Source of the DNA: Gemmatimonadota bacterium
GTDB taxonomy: Bacteria > Gemmatimonadota > Gemmatimonadetes > Longimicrobiales > Gaopeijiaceae
Assembly: GCA_028873845.1 (NCBI GenBank)
Contig: JAPPNO010000035.1
Location: 32,902 to 96,901, forward strand
Direction: 5' to 3'
DNA: 64,000 bases
Below the pieces are notes generated by a model. That model was given only the letters and a program-made list of their open reading frames with translations. It did no database searches and was not told where the DNA came from. Made by a program: the position numbers and the translations under genes. Shown here in pieces: positions 24,934 to 33,882 of this stretch. Each line of letters begins with the position of its first letter. The stretch's first letter is position 1.

Positions 24934-27837
24934 CATCGTCTGGCCGCCAGAACAACGGTCCTCGTCACCCTGGCCCCCGGAACGCTCGTCTTCGCCGCTC
25001 CGGCCTTCGCCCCGATATCCGCCCAGCAGGCCGTTACCGAAGCCGACCTGGCCGCCTTCCGGCCCCGCCATGTGGGCCCCGGCGTGACGGGCGGCCGCAT
25101 TCACGATGTCGAAGCCCTCCCATACGACCCCTCGACGCTCTACGTCGCCACCGCCTCGGGCGGACTCTGGAAGAGCGTCAACCGCGGCATCACCTGGACG
25201 AACCTCTGGGAGCACATGCCGGTCAGCACCTTCGGCGACCTGGCCATCGCGCCCTCCGATCCGAGCATCCTCTACGCCGGCACGGGCGAGCAGCAGAACC
25301 GGCAGAGCACCTCGTGGGGCAACGGCGTCTACCGGTCGGACGACGCGGGCGCGACCTGGCGGCACCTGGGCCTGGAGGAGACCCGTCACACGGGACGCGT
25401 GCAGGTCCACCCCACCGACCCCGACATCGTGTACGTGGCGGCACTGGGGAACCTGTGGCGCTCGTCGCCCGACCGGGGCGTCTACCGCTCCCGCGACGGC
25501 GGCGACAGCTGGGATAAGGTGCTCTACATCGATGAGCATACCGGCGCCGTGGACCTGGCCATCGATCCCTCGAACCCGGATGTCCTCTACGCGGCCATGT
25601 ACCAGCGGCAGCGGCGCACCTGGGGATTCAACGGCGGCGGACCAGGCAGCGGAATCCACAAGACCACCGACGGCGGCCGGAGCTGGCGCGAACTCACCAA
25701 CGGGCTTCCGGAGGGGGACAAGGGACGCATCGGGATCGCCATAGCCGAGTCGAACCCGCGGGTACTGCACGCGCTCGTGCAGCACGACACCGGATCGGGC
25801 GGATACCGCAGCGAAGACGGCGGCGAGAGCTGGGAGAAGGTCAACGACCGGAACATCCGGCCCATGTACTATTCGCACGTCTTCATCGATCCCACCAACG
25901 AGGACCGGGTCTACACGCTGGCCACATCGGCGCACCGGAGCGAGGACGGCGGGCGCACCTTCGTGGAGATCGCCGAGCGGCCCACCTACGACGTGGGCGT
26001 GCACGCCGACCATCACACCATGTGGATCGACCCCGGCGACCCCGAGCACTTCTACCTGGCCGGCGACGCCGGACTGCACGAGACGTACGACATGGGGGCG
26101 ACCTTCCGCCGCATCAACAACCTCCCCATCGGGCAGTTCTACGGGATCACAGTGGACGACCGCGACCCCTACCGGATCTACGGGGGCATGCAGGACAACC
26201 ACTCCTGGATGGGTCCGTCGAGGACCCGTTCCTGGGAGGGGATCGTGGACGACGAGTGGCGGCAGAGCGGCTTCGGCGACGGGATGTACCAGCAGGCCGA
26301 CCCGGACGGGCGCACGATCTACATCAACACGCAGAACGGGGGCTGGACGCGGTTCGACAACGTGACGGGGGACATGATGAGCCTGCGGCTGAGCGCGCCC
26401 GAGGGCGAGGAGTCCTACCGGTGGGACTGGGTGTCGCCCAGCCTGGTCTCGCGGCACGACCCGAACGTGGTCTACCTCGGGGGGAACCGCCTCTTCATCT
26501 CGCGGGACCGGGGCGACAGCTTCACCCGCACCGAAGACCTCACGCGGCGGCAGGACCGCGACACGCTCGAGATCATGGGGGTGCGCGGCGCCGACATCGC
26601 GCTGTCGCGCAACGACGGGACCTCGTCGTACGGCGAGATCGTCACCATCTCCGAATCGCCCCTGGATCCGGCCGTGCTCTGGGTGGGCACCGACGACGGG
26701 AACGTCCAGGTGTCGGCGGACGGCGGCCGCAGCTGGAACGAGGTGTCCGGCGGTGCTCCCGGCCTGCCCGACGGCACCTACGTCAGCCGCGTCCTCGCAT
26801 CGGCCGACGCCCCCGGCACCGCCTACATCACCTTCGACGCGCACCGCGACGGCAACTTCCGTCCGTACGTGTACCGCACCGAGGATTTCGGCGCCGCCTG
26901 GACGCCGCTGCACGACGGTCTCCCCTCCGGCTCGATCAACGTGATCGTGCAGCACCCCGACAACCCGGCCGTGCTCTTCCTCGGCACCGAGCACCACGTC
27001 TTCGCCAGCACCGACCGGGGCGCCTCCTGGGCCCGCTTTCCCGGCCTCCCGACGACCGCCTACGACGACATGGTCGTCCACCCCCGCGAGAAGGACCTCG
27101 TCCTGGGGACGCACGGCCGCTCGATCATCATCCTCGACGATGTCGGTCCGCTGGCCCGCTACGGCGGCACCGGCGCCGACGCCGTGGCGCTCTACGACAC
27201 CCGCTCCGGCACGATCATGAACTACTGGAAGGACACCTCGTACCGCGCCCAGTCCACCTTCATGGGCGAAAACCCGTTGGACGGGACGCTCGTCACCTAC
27301 CGGCTGGGACCGGGCTCCGGTCCGGCCCGGCTGACGGTGCGCAACGCCGCCGGCGACGTCGTCCGGGAACTGGCGGTGCCTGCCGAGCCCGGACTGCACC
27401 GGATCAACTGGGACCTGCGTCACGCGCTTCCGGGTTCCGAAGCCTCCGCGTGGACCGCGCACGCCCCCACCGTGGTCCCCCGCACCCTGGCCCGGCGCGG
27501 CCCCTTCGTGTCGCCCGGAATCTACACGCTGGAACTGTCGGCGCGCGGCACCACCGCCACGGGAACGTTGAGCGTGGCCGGCGATCCCGACCTGCCCCTC
27601 ACGGTGGAGGACTACCGCGAGCGCGAGGCCTTCCTCCTCGAAATCCTCGAACTGGCCGGCCTACTCGGCGAGGCTCGCAACGACGACGCCTCCAACTACC
27701 GCCGCCAGCTCATGCAGCTCTACAGCGCGATCAACGGCGGCGGCGTCCGGCAGGGCACGCTACATCCCCCGACCACCACCCAGCGCCAACAAATGGAACG
27801 GATCAGGCGAGCGCTGCGCCGGATGGGGGTGGCCTGA
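24919..27837 (+). CDS. Exported sortilin/VPS10-like multi-repeat (Asp-box) protein
   Basis: A 972-aa protein. A signal peptide (1-36, ending PAFAPISAQQ) suggests a periplasmic or outer-membrane location. At least ten Asp-box-like turns are visible (for example SDDAGATW, SRDGGDSW, TTDGGRSW, SEDGGESW, SADGGRSW, STDRGASW), spread over residues 75-700, so the fold is two seven-bladed-type propellers as in sortilin-like and xyloglucanase-like proteins. No catalytic residue can be assigned with confidence. The last 200 residues form a beta-rich domain and a helical tail. The start is inside the palindromic motif, which it shares with the SusCD operon, so it may process or bind the substrate imported by that system. 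It abuts the convergent gene at 27838. Confidence 0.85.
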   Translation: MFALHHRLAARTTVLVTLAPGTLVFAAPAFAPISAQQAVTEADLAAFRPRHVGPGVTGGRIHDVEALPYDPSTLYVATASGGLWKSVNRGITWTNLWEHMPVSTFGDLAIAPSDPSILYAGTGEQQNRQSTSWGNGVYRSDDAGATWRHLGLEETRHTGRVQVHPTDPDIVYVAALGNLWRSSPDRGVYRSRDGGDSWDKVLYIDEHTGAVDLAIDPSNPDVLYAAMYQRQRRTWGFNGGGPGSGIHKTTDGGRSWRELTNGLPEGDKGRIGIAIAESNPRVLHALVQHDTGSGGYRSEDGGESWEKVNDRNIRPMYYSHVFIDPTNEDRVYTLATSAHRSEDGGRTFVEIAERPTYDVGVHADHHTMWIDPGDPEHFYLAGDAGLHETYDMGATFRRINNLPIGQFYGITVDDRDPYRIYGGMQDNHSWMGPSRTRSWEGIVDDEWRQSGFGDGMYQQADPDGRTIYINTQNGGWTRFDNVTGDMMSLRLSAPEGEESYRWDWVSPSLVSRHDPNVVYLGGNRLFISRDRGDSFTRTEDLTRRQDRDTLEIMGVRGADIALSRNDGTSSYGEIVTISESPLDPAVLWVGTDDGNVQVSADGGRSWNEVSGGAPGLPDGTYVSRVLASADAPGTAYITFDAHRDGNFRPYVYRTEDFGAAWTPLHDGLPSGSINVIVQHPDNPAVLFLGTEHHVFASTDRGASWARFPGLPTTAYDDMVVHPREKDLVLGTHGRSIIILDDVGPLARYGGTGADAVALYDTRSGTIMNYWKDTSYRAQSTFMGENPLDGTLVTYRLGPGSGPARLTVRNAAGDVVRELAVPAEPGLHRINWDLRHALPGSEASAWTAHAPTVVPRTLARRGPFVSPGIYTLELSARGTTATGTLSVAGDPDLPLTVEDYREREAFLLEILELAGLLGEARNDDASNYRRQLMQLYSAINGGGVRQGTLHPPTTTQRQQMERIRRALRRMGVA

Positions 27838-28431
27838 CTACCAGCTTATCCGCGTCGGGAACCCCACCAGGACCTCGAACGACTCGTCGAGGTGCGCCTC
27901 CATGCGCTGGTCGCGCCGGTACCGCCCCTCGATATTGAAGACCGAGCCTCCCACCACCGGCGACAGCCCGGCCCCCCACCCGTAAACCACGGAATCCCCG
28001 CCCAGCCATTTGCGGGTCTCCGTGTCGTAGGTCCGGTTGGCGATCGGATAGGCCCTCCCGAAGAATCCGATCAGGTAGGGCTGCGTCGGAACGTCGATCC
28101 TGATCCCGCCAACACCGGTCGTCAGGTAGTCGATCTCGAGGCTGGTCTCGGTGTTGACAGCCAGGATGGATCCGGCGCCCCCGACGAATGCGGCAATCCT
28201 CACGGGGGCGGAGACGGGGAGCCAGATCTCCGCGACCGCCCGCATGCCGGCCATGGGCGACACCGGAAGCCGCATTTCGCGCGGGTTGTCGGCGACGCCC
28301 GCGTAGGGAAGCACGACAAGGCTGACGTTGAGGCCCCCGGACTCCTCTTCCGTCTCCTGCGCCGCCACATCGGCAGCGGTCGGCAACACGGGACCGAGAA
28401 CCATGAGAACTGCGATCGCGAATCGGGACAT
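27838..28431 (-). CDS. Small outer-membrane beta-barrel protein, unknown
   Basis: A 197-aa protein with a signal peptide at 1-27 (AIAVLMVLGPVLPTAADVAAQ) and a beta-strand-rich mature part ending in VGFPTRISW, a terminal aromatic as in OMPs. It begins 19 nt downstream of the larger barrel gene and is probably co-transcribed with it. The ATG at 28431 places the signal peptide at the N-terminus, so the open frame up to 28539 is not used. No family recognised. Confidence 0.7.
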   Translation of the reverse strand: MSRFAIAVLMVLGPVLPTAADVAAQETEEESGGLNVSLVVLPYAGVADNPREMRLPVSPMAGMRAVAEIWLPVSAPVRIAAFVGGAGSILAVNTETSLEIDYLTTGVGGIRIDVPTQPYLIGFFGRAYPIANRTYDTETRKWLGGDSVVYGWGAGLSPVVGGSVFNIEGRYRRDQRMEAHLDESFEVLVGFPTRISW

Positions 28432-28450
28432 CACACTGTTCCTCCATTGG

Positions 28451-29866
28451 TTAGCGCCACCAGCCGAAACCACCTCCGAACCGGTTGTTAACCACGTTAT
28501 TGTAGATCGAACCGAACTGGAAGGAAAAGCCCACCTCAATGCCGTAGTTGAAATCCTGGGCCCGCTGCTGGAGGTTCAGCAATGCCTCGGCGTCGGTGGC
28601 TCCTTCCGCCGAGAGGTAGATCTGGTCGTTGACCCAGGAGATGTTCGCCTCGCCGCTGACGCTCAGGCCGCGTGCGATGCGGAACTCCAGGTCTCCGCGC
28701 ATGGAGATGTTGTAGAGGTCCGTGTCGTGCAGAAAATGCGATCCCTGCAGGCGGATCGAGGCGTCGCCCCACTGCTGGCGCTGGGAAAGCTCGATTTCGA
28801 GGGCCTGTTCCCAGCGCGTTTCCTCCAGGTACCCGTGCACGGTCTTCTCGATGTAGCGGCGGTACGCGGGGCCGATCTGGTAGAATACCGTGAACGAGCG
28901 CCGTGTGGCCTCCTCGTAGGGGAAGAAGCTGTATTCGAGCGCCGGTGTAAACTCGATCCGGAAGGTCTGGTTGAAGCGGACGATCTTGCGGGCCTCGCCC
29001 TCGATCCCGATCGACCAGTGATCGGCCAGCGAGTAGGCGATCAACTCGCTGAACCCCCAGTCGGTGCGCTGGTCCACGAAGGTCGAGTCGTCGGCCAGAT
29101 CGATCTCCCGGCGATTGTATTCCAGATTCGCCCGGAAATTCATCTTCCAGGTGGGGGTCACGCGCGAAGCGCTCCAGTTTCCGTTGACCTGGTTGGTGCG
29201 CCGGGTCTGTTCCCCGTTCAGCTCCGTGCGCCCTCCGAGCCGGAAGACCCAGAAGTCCCACGGGTCGTCGACTTCCGTCTGTGCCACGACGCGCTCGGCC
29301 GGATCGAGTTCTCCGGACTCGCTGTTCACCAGGTCGGCGATATCCTCGAAATCCTCCGCGGTGTCGAAGAAACCGCTCAGGGTGGCGAAGTGGAGCAGGC
29401 CCACGCCGATGGTGCGGACGAGTTCGTCGAGCGTCTCGCGGTCCGTGGCGGTGGGCGGGGCCTGATATGCGAGCTGGTGGTCGTACTCGAGGTCGCCCCG
29501 GCCCATGAAGTGCAGCTGGTACTCCCGCCCTCCGGCACCCGTCGTCTGGCCCGTCATGATGACGTGGACGTCCGCGCTCTCGGGCACCCGCACCCAGTTC
29601 ACCCAGGTGACCTCCGTACGGAAGTACTCGCGGTTGCAGCCCCGGGTCGCGCAGTCGAGGAAGACGCTGGGCCGGTCGCCGTTCACGCCCCCGGTCTGCT
29701 GCGCGGCGAGGGCACCGGTCGTGCACGCCAGCGCGGCCAGCGCGAGGAACACCGCGCAACCGCGGACCCCCGGGGCCTGGACGCGGTGGGCAGTCGCCGT
29801 GCGGGTCAGCACGGTCGCGGCCCGCCCGCCATCAGCGGCGATGGGCCGGCCATCGGCCATTGTCAT
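28451..29866 (-). CDS. Predicted outer-membrane beta-barrel protein, unknown
   Basis: A 471-aa protein. A signal segment (about 35-55, VFLALAALACTTGALAAQQ) comes after an unusually long n-region, so the true start may lie closer to it. A cysteine-bearing segment (FLDCATRGCNREYFRTEV) follows, then a long run of amphipathic strands (WKMNFRANLEYNRREID, EYSFFPYEEATRRSFTVFY) to a C-terminal GGGFGWWR. The pattern fits a barrel of the DUF481 or DUF560 sort, but I cannot name it. It is followed by the smaller barrel gene and diverges from the membrane protein at 30066. Confidence 0.7.
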   Translation of the reverse strand: MTMADGRPIAADGGRAATVLTRTATAHRVQAPGVRGCAVFLALAALACTTGALAAQQTGGVNGDRPSVFLDCATRGCNREYFRTEVTWVNWVRVPESADVHVIMTGQTTGAGGREYQLHFMGRGDLEYDHQLAYQAPPTATDRETLDELVRTIGVGLLHFATLSGFFDTAEDFEDIADLVNSESGELDPAERVVAQTEVDDPWDFWVFRLGGRTELNGEQTRRTNQVNGNWSASRVTPTWKMNFRANLEYNRREIDLADDSTFVDQRTDWGFSELIAYSLADHWSIGIEGEARKIVRFNQTFRIEFTPALEYSFFPYEEATRRSFTVFYQIGPAYRRYIEKTVHGYLEETRWEQALEIELSQRQQWGDASIRLQGSHFLHDTDLYNISMRGDLEFRIARGLSVSGEANISWVNDQIYLSAEGATDAEALLNLQQRAQDFNYGIEVGFSFQFGSIYNNVVNNRFGGGFGWWR

Positions 29867-30065
29867 CTATTTGTAATTCCTCTTGCTCGTGTGTTCGGAT
29901 GGGCCTGGACAGGCATCCCGCTCGCTCCATTCACGGTCCGTGGGCCGATCCCTCACCAAAGACACGCCCGCACACCGCATCGTTGAGGCGCCAACCCATT
30001 GCCCCGCCCGCGCCCGCACGACACACTCCCTGCGACACACATCACCGCCTACGGGAGATTCCAAA

Positions 30066-30458
30066 ATGCTCTTCGCCGCTCACTCCGGCCTTCGCTTCCT
30101 GGTACTGCTGGCCGGTCTATTCGTAGTCCTCTACGCGCTGGTGGGATTCTTCGGCAAGCGCGAATACTCGGCCGCGATGGGGCGTCTTGCCGCCGTCTTC
30201 ACGGGACTGCTGCACCTCCAGGTGCTGACCGGGATTGCGGTGCTCTTCACGCGGCCGTTCTACAACAGCATCATCGGCCATCTCTTCCTCATGCTGCTGG
30301 CCGCCGCCGTCGCCCAGCTCACCAGCAGCGTGGTCCGGCGCCGCCCCCGGGAAGAGAAGACCTACGGACCCCACCTGGTGGGGGCGGCGGTGGCGCTCGG
30401 GCTCGTGGCGGCGGGGATCCTCGCGATCGGGCGTGGGGTGTTGCAGAGTACGATGTAG
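30066..30458 (+). CDS. Small four-helix membrane protein, cytochrome-b-like by layout
   Basis: A 130-aa protein with four hydrophobic helices (about 8-28, 38-60, 68-88, 105-125). HSGLRFLVLLAGLFVV at the N-terminus and a His in TGLLHLQVLTG and in IIGHLFLMLL could bind heme, as in small Bacteroidota proteins loosely called cytochrome B. The ATG at 30066 starts directly at the first helix. It stands alone, with a hairpin just after its stop. Confidence 0.6.
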   Translation: MLFAAHSGLRFLVLLAGLFVVLYALVGFFGKREYSAAMGRLAAVFTGLLHLQVLTGIAVLFTRPFYNSIIGHLFLMLLAAAVAQLTSSVVRRRPREEKTYGPHLVGAAVALGLVAAGILAIGRGVLQSTM

Positions 30459-30464
30459 GGGAGG

Positions 30465-30504
30465 GTGGACGGAGCCGCCCGAGCAGCGGGGGGATTCCGT
30501 CCAC
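30465..30504 (+). terminator. Hairpin after the four-helix gene, possible terminator
   Basis: GTGGACGGA and TCCGTCCAC form a perfect 9-bp stem with a 22-nt loop, 6 nt after the stop at 30458. There is no T-run, so factor-independent termination is doubtful. The rest of 30459-30685 shows no gene. Confidence 0.35.
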
Positions 30505-30685
30505 GCGCTGGCACCATCTCCCCGTCTCGCCGAACCAGCAGTCCCTGAAATCCCTCCGCAAGGCCGGGCCAATCGTGTCCCGCGGGCGCACTGCCAAGAA
30601 AGATCCGTCCGCCAGAATACCGATTAAGATTGGAATGAGCGTCGGCCGGCTTGCGGACATTCCGATGTCTGGCGCCCGGTCGCCG

Positions 30686-31510
30686 TTACTGCGGGTCCCC
30701 GGTTGTCGCGGTCTCAATCCCTCTCCAAAACCCCGCACGGACTTCATGCTTGGCATCTTCGGAGAGCGGGTCCTCGAAGCGGGCCGCGGCGTTCTTCACC
30801 AACCAGATGTCGATCGGCTGCGGAATCCGCGGCCGACCTGCGAGGATTCTGGAGACTGCCTCCGGGTCGAGGTCACCTCGCGTAGCTCGACCATAAGCCT
30901 CGCCAAACTCGGTCGGGCTCGCATTCTCATCGACGGCGAGGGAACGAGTCAGGTGGGGTCGTCCGATACTCTCGTCGGTATGCGACAGGAATCTGGTGCA
31001 ATCCGAGCGCGCCAACGTGATGATGTCATCGGCTTCCCGAAGGAGCGTCGCTGCCTGATTGGATTGGCCCGGTCGCGGTTCGATCCCGAGGAGAATCACT
31101 GCAACGCCAAACTCCTGCGCCTCGACAACCCCCTCTCGTACATCCTCGTCTCCGCTCATGAGGTAGACCGTGCTCACCGCCCGGTTCCGCGAGAGAACGA
31201 TTAGATCCCGAACGATTCGCGAGTCAACTCCCTTTTGGCCGTGCTTGGACAGACGGCCCAGACGAAGCTTGACGCCTTGCTGCCCACCGATTTGGAGCTG
31301 ATCGCTGGTCGGCACGGCATCAGGAGCCCCGTCGTACCAGTAAGTTCTCAAATGCGCTTGGTCGCAGTGGTTGCCGCAGCGTTCCCTCAGAAAACGGGTT
31401 GCCTTCTCGGCATCGAGATTCAGGTCACGACGCGCGCTCGTGCCGAAACAGAGGCTCCCGGCGGCTGCGAAAAGATAACCAGCGTCAACGAAGATCGCGT
31501 ATCGATCCAT
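30686..31510 (-). CDS. NYN-domain (LabA/DUF88-like) predicted ribonuclease with C-terminal extension
   Basis: A 274-aa PIN-like protein. Acidic residues of the NYN fold are visible: D9 (IFVDAGYLF), D96/D102 (GVDSRIVRDLIVL), SGDED at 119-123 and ADDII near 160-164. These would hold Mg2+ for RNA cleavage. Residues 175-274 form an extension of unknown role (LTRSLAVDENASPTEFGEAY, GRPRIPQPIDIWLVKN). Sampled stretches have a GC content near 60%, below the flanks, which suggests acquisition by transfer. The gene starts 39 nt after a terminator hairpin that ends a highly structured region (31549-31890) on the same strand. It could be a defence or toxin nuclease, or a housekeeping RNA-processing factor. 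Confidence 0.8.
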   Translation of the reverse strand: MDRYAIFVDAGYLFAAAGSLCFGTSARRDLNLDAEKATRFLRERCGNHCDQAHLRTYWYDGAPDAVPTSDQLQIGGQQGVKLRLGRLSKHGQKGVDSRIVRDLIVLSRNRAVSTVYLMSGDEDVREGVVEAQEFGVAVILLGIEPRPGQSNQAATLLREADDIITLARSDCTRFLSHTDESIGRPHLTRSLAVDENASPTEFGEAYGRATRGDLDPEAVSRILAGRPRIPQPIDIWLVKNAAARFEDPLSEDAKHEVRAGFWRGIETATTGDPQ

Positions 31511-31542
31511 CCCACCCCTAAGGAATAGTAGAGAGGCCGAAG

Positions 31543-31576
31543 TAAAATGGGGCCCCCGCTAAAAGGCGGAGACCCC
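31543..31576 (-). terminator. Rho-independent-type terminator before the NYN gene
   Basis: On the minus strand an 11-bp stem (GGGGTCTCCGC with GCGGGGGCCCC, two G-T pairs) and a 6-nt loop are followed by ATTTTAC. It ends the structured region above it and sits 33 nt before the NYN ATG. Read-through would be needed for the upstream promoter to reach the nuclease gene. Confidence 0.6.
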
Positions 31577-31890
31577 AATAACAGGGCCGGAGAGGCCCCA
31601 GTCAAGACTCGTTGCTGCCAACTACACTATGTCCCGTGCACAGGCTCCGCAAGACCAGACGCGCTCTTCGTTCGGCGGGCAGCCCGGCAGACGCCTCGAA
31701 AAAGGCTTCTCCGGTCCACCGCCCGCGCCAGCGGGCGAGGGCCTGATAGGACCGGAGAGCGGGTCGGCACCCTCCTGCCGACTAGTCTCTGGATCCTTCC
31801 GTTTCTGCGTGTCCCTCCCCGCGACCCCTGCGGTTCACAGGACTTGCTGCGGGGACGACACACCAAGTGATACACGCATCTCGCAACGTG
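31549..31890 (-). ncRNA. Candidate structured RNA between a lipoprotein gene and the NYN gene
   Basis: This 383-nt gap (31511-31893) has no credible gene but many perfect stems. TCTCCGGTCC pairs with GGACCGGAGA (31708-31717 / 31749-31758) around an inner CGCCCGC-GCGGGCG hairpin (31720-31737). GTCGGCA pairs with TGCCGAC (31765-31784) with a CCCTCC/GGAGGG loop. TCCCCGC pairs with GCGGGGA (about 31816-31855), GGGCC with GGCCC (31584-31598), and the terminator closes the 3' end. It does not show the conserved cores of RNase P RNA, tmRNA or SRP RNA. It could be an independent RNA or a long 3' UTR. Confidence 0.45.
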
Positions 31891-31893
31891 TGA

Positions 31894-32499
31894 CTAACTC
31901 GTTGTCCCATAGGGGCTTGTGCGGACCGCCTGCTGTTTCTGCCACAATTCCCGCCACTGCTCGCACTGCCTTTCGCGCAGGCCAGGCATCAACTCATCCA
32001 GAGTCTCGGGGCTGATCGTGTCCAGGGCCTCCACGATCGGCATCAGGCGTTCCATCGCCGCACGGATCGAATCGCGCTCGGCTGGAGTCATCGCTTCCCA
32101 CCGCCCCGCCGCCGCGGCCGCGATGGAATCCGGATCCATTGCCTCCACCTCCGCCAACAGACCGTCCGACCACTCATCCACCCACTCAAAGGCTTCCAGG
32201 AGACGCCGTTCCATCAACTCGTCGAAGTCCTCGCGGTTTGACACCACTTCGTCCACCAGAACCTCGCCACACATCACCATGCGGAACCGCACCGGTCCAT
32301 CACCGTTTTCGAGACGCTGGACGGCGGTGCTGTCTTCCGCGGTGAATTCGGGTTCGGGCCCGGACAGATCCATGACCACTTCCAACACGGGTATGGCAGC
32401 GTCCTGGCGCGCACTGCCGCAGCCCCACGCAACCAATACCGCGCCCACACCGACCACATACAACATCCCCCTTCGGACAAACCGTACGCCAGCCCGCAT
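31894..32499 (-). CDS. Predicted lipoprotein, unknown
   Basis: A 201-aa protein with a lipoprotein signal (hydrophobic MLYVVGVGAVLVAW, lipobox Cys 27). The mature part is acidic and helical (EAFEWVDEWSDGLLAEVEAM, MTPAERDSIRAAMERLM). It may start at the internal Met 12, which would give a shorter and more usual signal. It follows the SusD gene after 84 nt on the same strand and may be an accessory surface lipoprotein of that operon. No domain recognised. Confidence 0.6.
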   Translation of the reverse strand: MRAGVRFVRRGMLYVVGVGAVLVAWGCGSARQDAAIPVLEVVMDLSGPEPEFTAEDSTAVQRLENGDGPVRFRMVMCGEVLVDEVVSNREDFDELMERRLLEAFEWVDEWSDGLLAEVEAMDPDSIAAAAAGRWEAMTPAERDSIRAAMERLMPIVEALDTISPETLDELMPGLRERQCEQWRELWQKQQAVRTSPYGTTS

Positions 32500-32583
32500 G
32501 GCCGCTCCTCTCTTGGCACTTCCCTTCGCGAGAGCCGGGGACGGGAGGACGGCGGCTCGCCCTCCCGCCCCGGAATCTCCGCG

Positions 32584-33867
32584 CTACAGGTTGTCGTTCG
32601 TGTCGATCTCGCTGCGAGCGATCGGGAAGCACAGGTCCTGCTGGATCAGGTGCGAACCCTCGTTCTGGCTCCCCGACGGCACCTCCAGCGGGTGCCGGTC
32701 GCCCGGCGCGTTATCCCGGTTCCAGCGGAAGAAGTCGCCCAGGCGGCGCCCTTCCAGCCACAGCACGATGCCTCGCTCGCGCTTGAGCGCCGTCCAGGTC
32801 TCGAGCGCGTTCGACGCGGTGGCCGCCTCCACCCCCGCCGCCTCGCGCAGACCGTTGATTCTGCCCATGGCTCCCCGCCAATCCCCAGCGATGAGCATCG
32901 CTTCGGCCTCGATGAGCCGCATCTCGGCCCCCTTCGAGAGCGGGATGTCCGCCCCCGGCTCGGGGTATTTCGTCTGCGGCCACCACGGTACCTGGCCGCA
33001 GCACTGGACCGCGGCGTCGCCGGTCTCGTCGGTGACCCGGAAGGGCACCCGGGGGTCGCCGTTCGGGTTGTTGTCGCTCAGGCTGTATTCCTCGTACTTG
33101 GTGAACTTCTGGGTGTGCGCCTTGTAGGGTTCTGCCTGGCTCGCGAACTGGATCCGGTTGTGGGTCGTCGTGCCTTCCGTCGAGTGATAGGGCATATGGA
33201 ACACGAAGTCGTCCGGCACCGTCGTGGCGTCGGCGACCGCTCCGTTCCAGTCACCCAGGAACGCCTTCACCGAAGCGCGCGCCGCGGTGGCCGCCATGGC
33301 CACCTCGCTCGACCCGTGGGCACGGGCCTGGTCGAAGCGGGCGATGGCCCGTTCATAGTAGACGCTACGCGGCTCCCTCGGCCCCCCGTCGATCACGGCG
33401 TCGCAGAAATTCTCGGCCAGCAGCCGGTAGGCGTACCCGGCCCAGAGGTACGCCCGCCCCAGCATCTCCGGATCTTCGGCACCAGCCTCCTCGATCTTCG
33501 AGATCCCGTCGTCACCCCACCAGCGCGCCCTCTGAGAGAGATTCCAATGGGTGTTGACGGTCTCGTAGTCGAGTTCGCCGTTCTGCCATTCGACCTGGAT
33601 GCCGAAGCTGCCCGTCGAACCGGACGGGTGGATTTCGCGGGTGATCGCCGCACCGGTGTACCCGACCCAGTTGTGCGCCTCGGACGCCGCCCGGCCGATC
33701 CCCTTCACGATCGCGGCCTGCGCCTCGGCCTTGAAGAGGAAATCCTCCTGCACGCGGCCCGGGTTGATGACCGAGACGTCGCACGCCGAAAGCAGCACGG
33801 CCGGCATGAGTACCAACAGTCCGCCCCGGCCACTCTCCCACGCTCTTTCAATCGATATGCTCTTCAT
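32584..33867 (-). CDS. SusD/RagB-like outer-membrane nutrient-binding lipoprotein
   Basis: A 427-aa lipoprotein (lipobox LLSAC, Cys 29) that caps the SusC channel and binds the substrate at the cell surface. VINPGRVQEDFLFKAEAQA near the N-terminus and the C-terminal LKRERGIVLWLEGRRLGDFFRWN are typical of SusD proteins, and the helical repeat region lies between them. It begins 15 nt after the SusC stop, the standard order. The substrate is not readable; such pairs import glycans or peptides. Confidence 0.92.
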   Translation of the reverse strand: MKSISIERAWESGRGGLLVLMPAVLLSACDVSVINPGRVQEDFLFKAEAQAAIVKGIGRAASEAHNWVGYTGAAITREIHPSGSTGSFGIQVEWQNGELDYETVNTHWNLSQRARWWGDDGISKIEEAGAEDPEMLGRAYLWAGYAYRLLAENFCDAVIDGGPREPRSVYYERAIARFDQARAHGSSEVAMAATAARASVKAFLGDWNGAVADATTVPDDFVFHMPYHSTEGTTTHNRIQFASQAEPYKAHTQKFTKYEEYSLSDNNPNGDPRVPFRVTDETGDAAVQCCGQVPWWPQTKYPEPGADIPLSKGAEMRLIEAEAMLIAGDWRGAMGRINGLREAAGVEAATASNALETWTALKRERGIVLWLEGRRLGDFFRWNRDNAPGDRHPLEVPSGSQNEGSHLIQQDLCFPIARSEIDTNDNL

Positions 33868-33882
33868 TCGTCGTGCCCTTTC

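Noticed and set aside
31547-31870. 107-codon frame on the plus strand inside the structured region
   Set aside because: No similarity, composition like a random GC-rich frame, and it crosses the terminator and hairpins.
31549-31890. RNase P RNA, tmRNA or SRP RNA
   Set aside because: The conserved cores (for example GAGGAAAGTCC, a 3' CCACCA end, or the GGAAG SRP loop) are absent on both strands.
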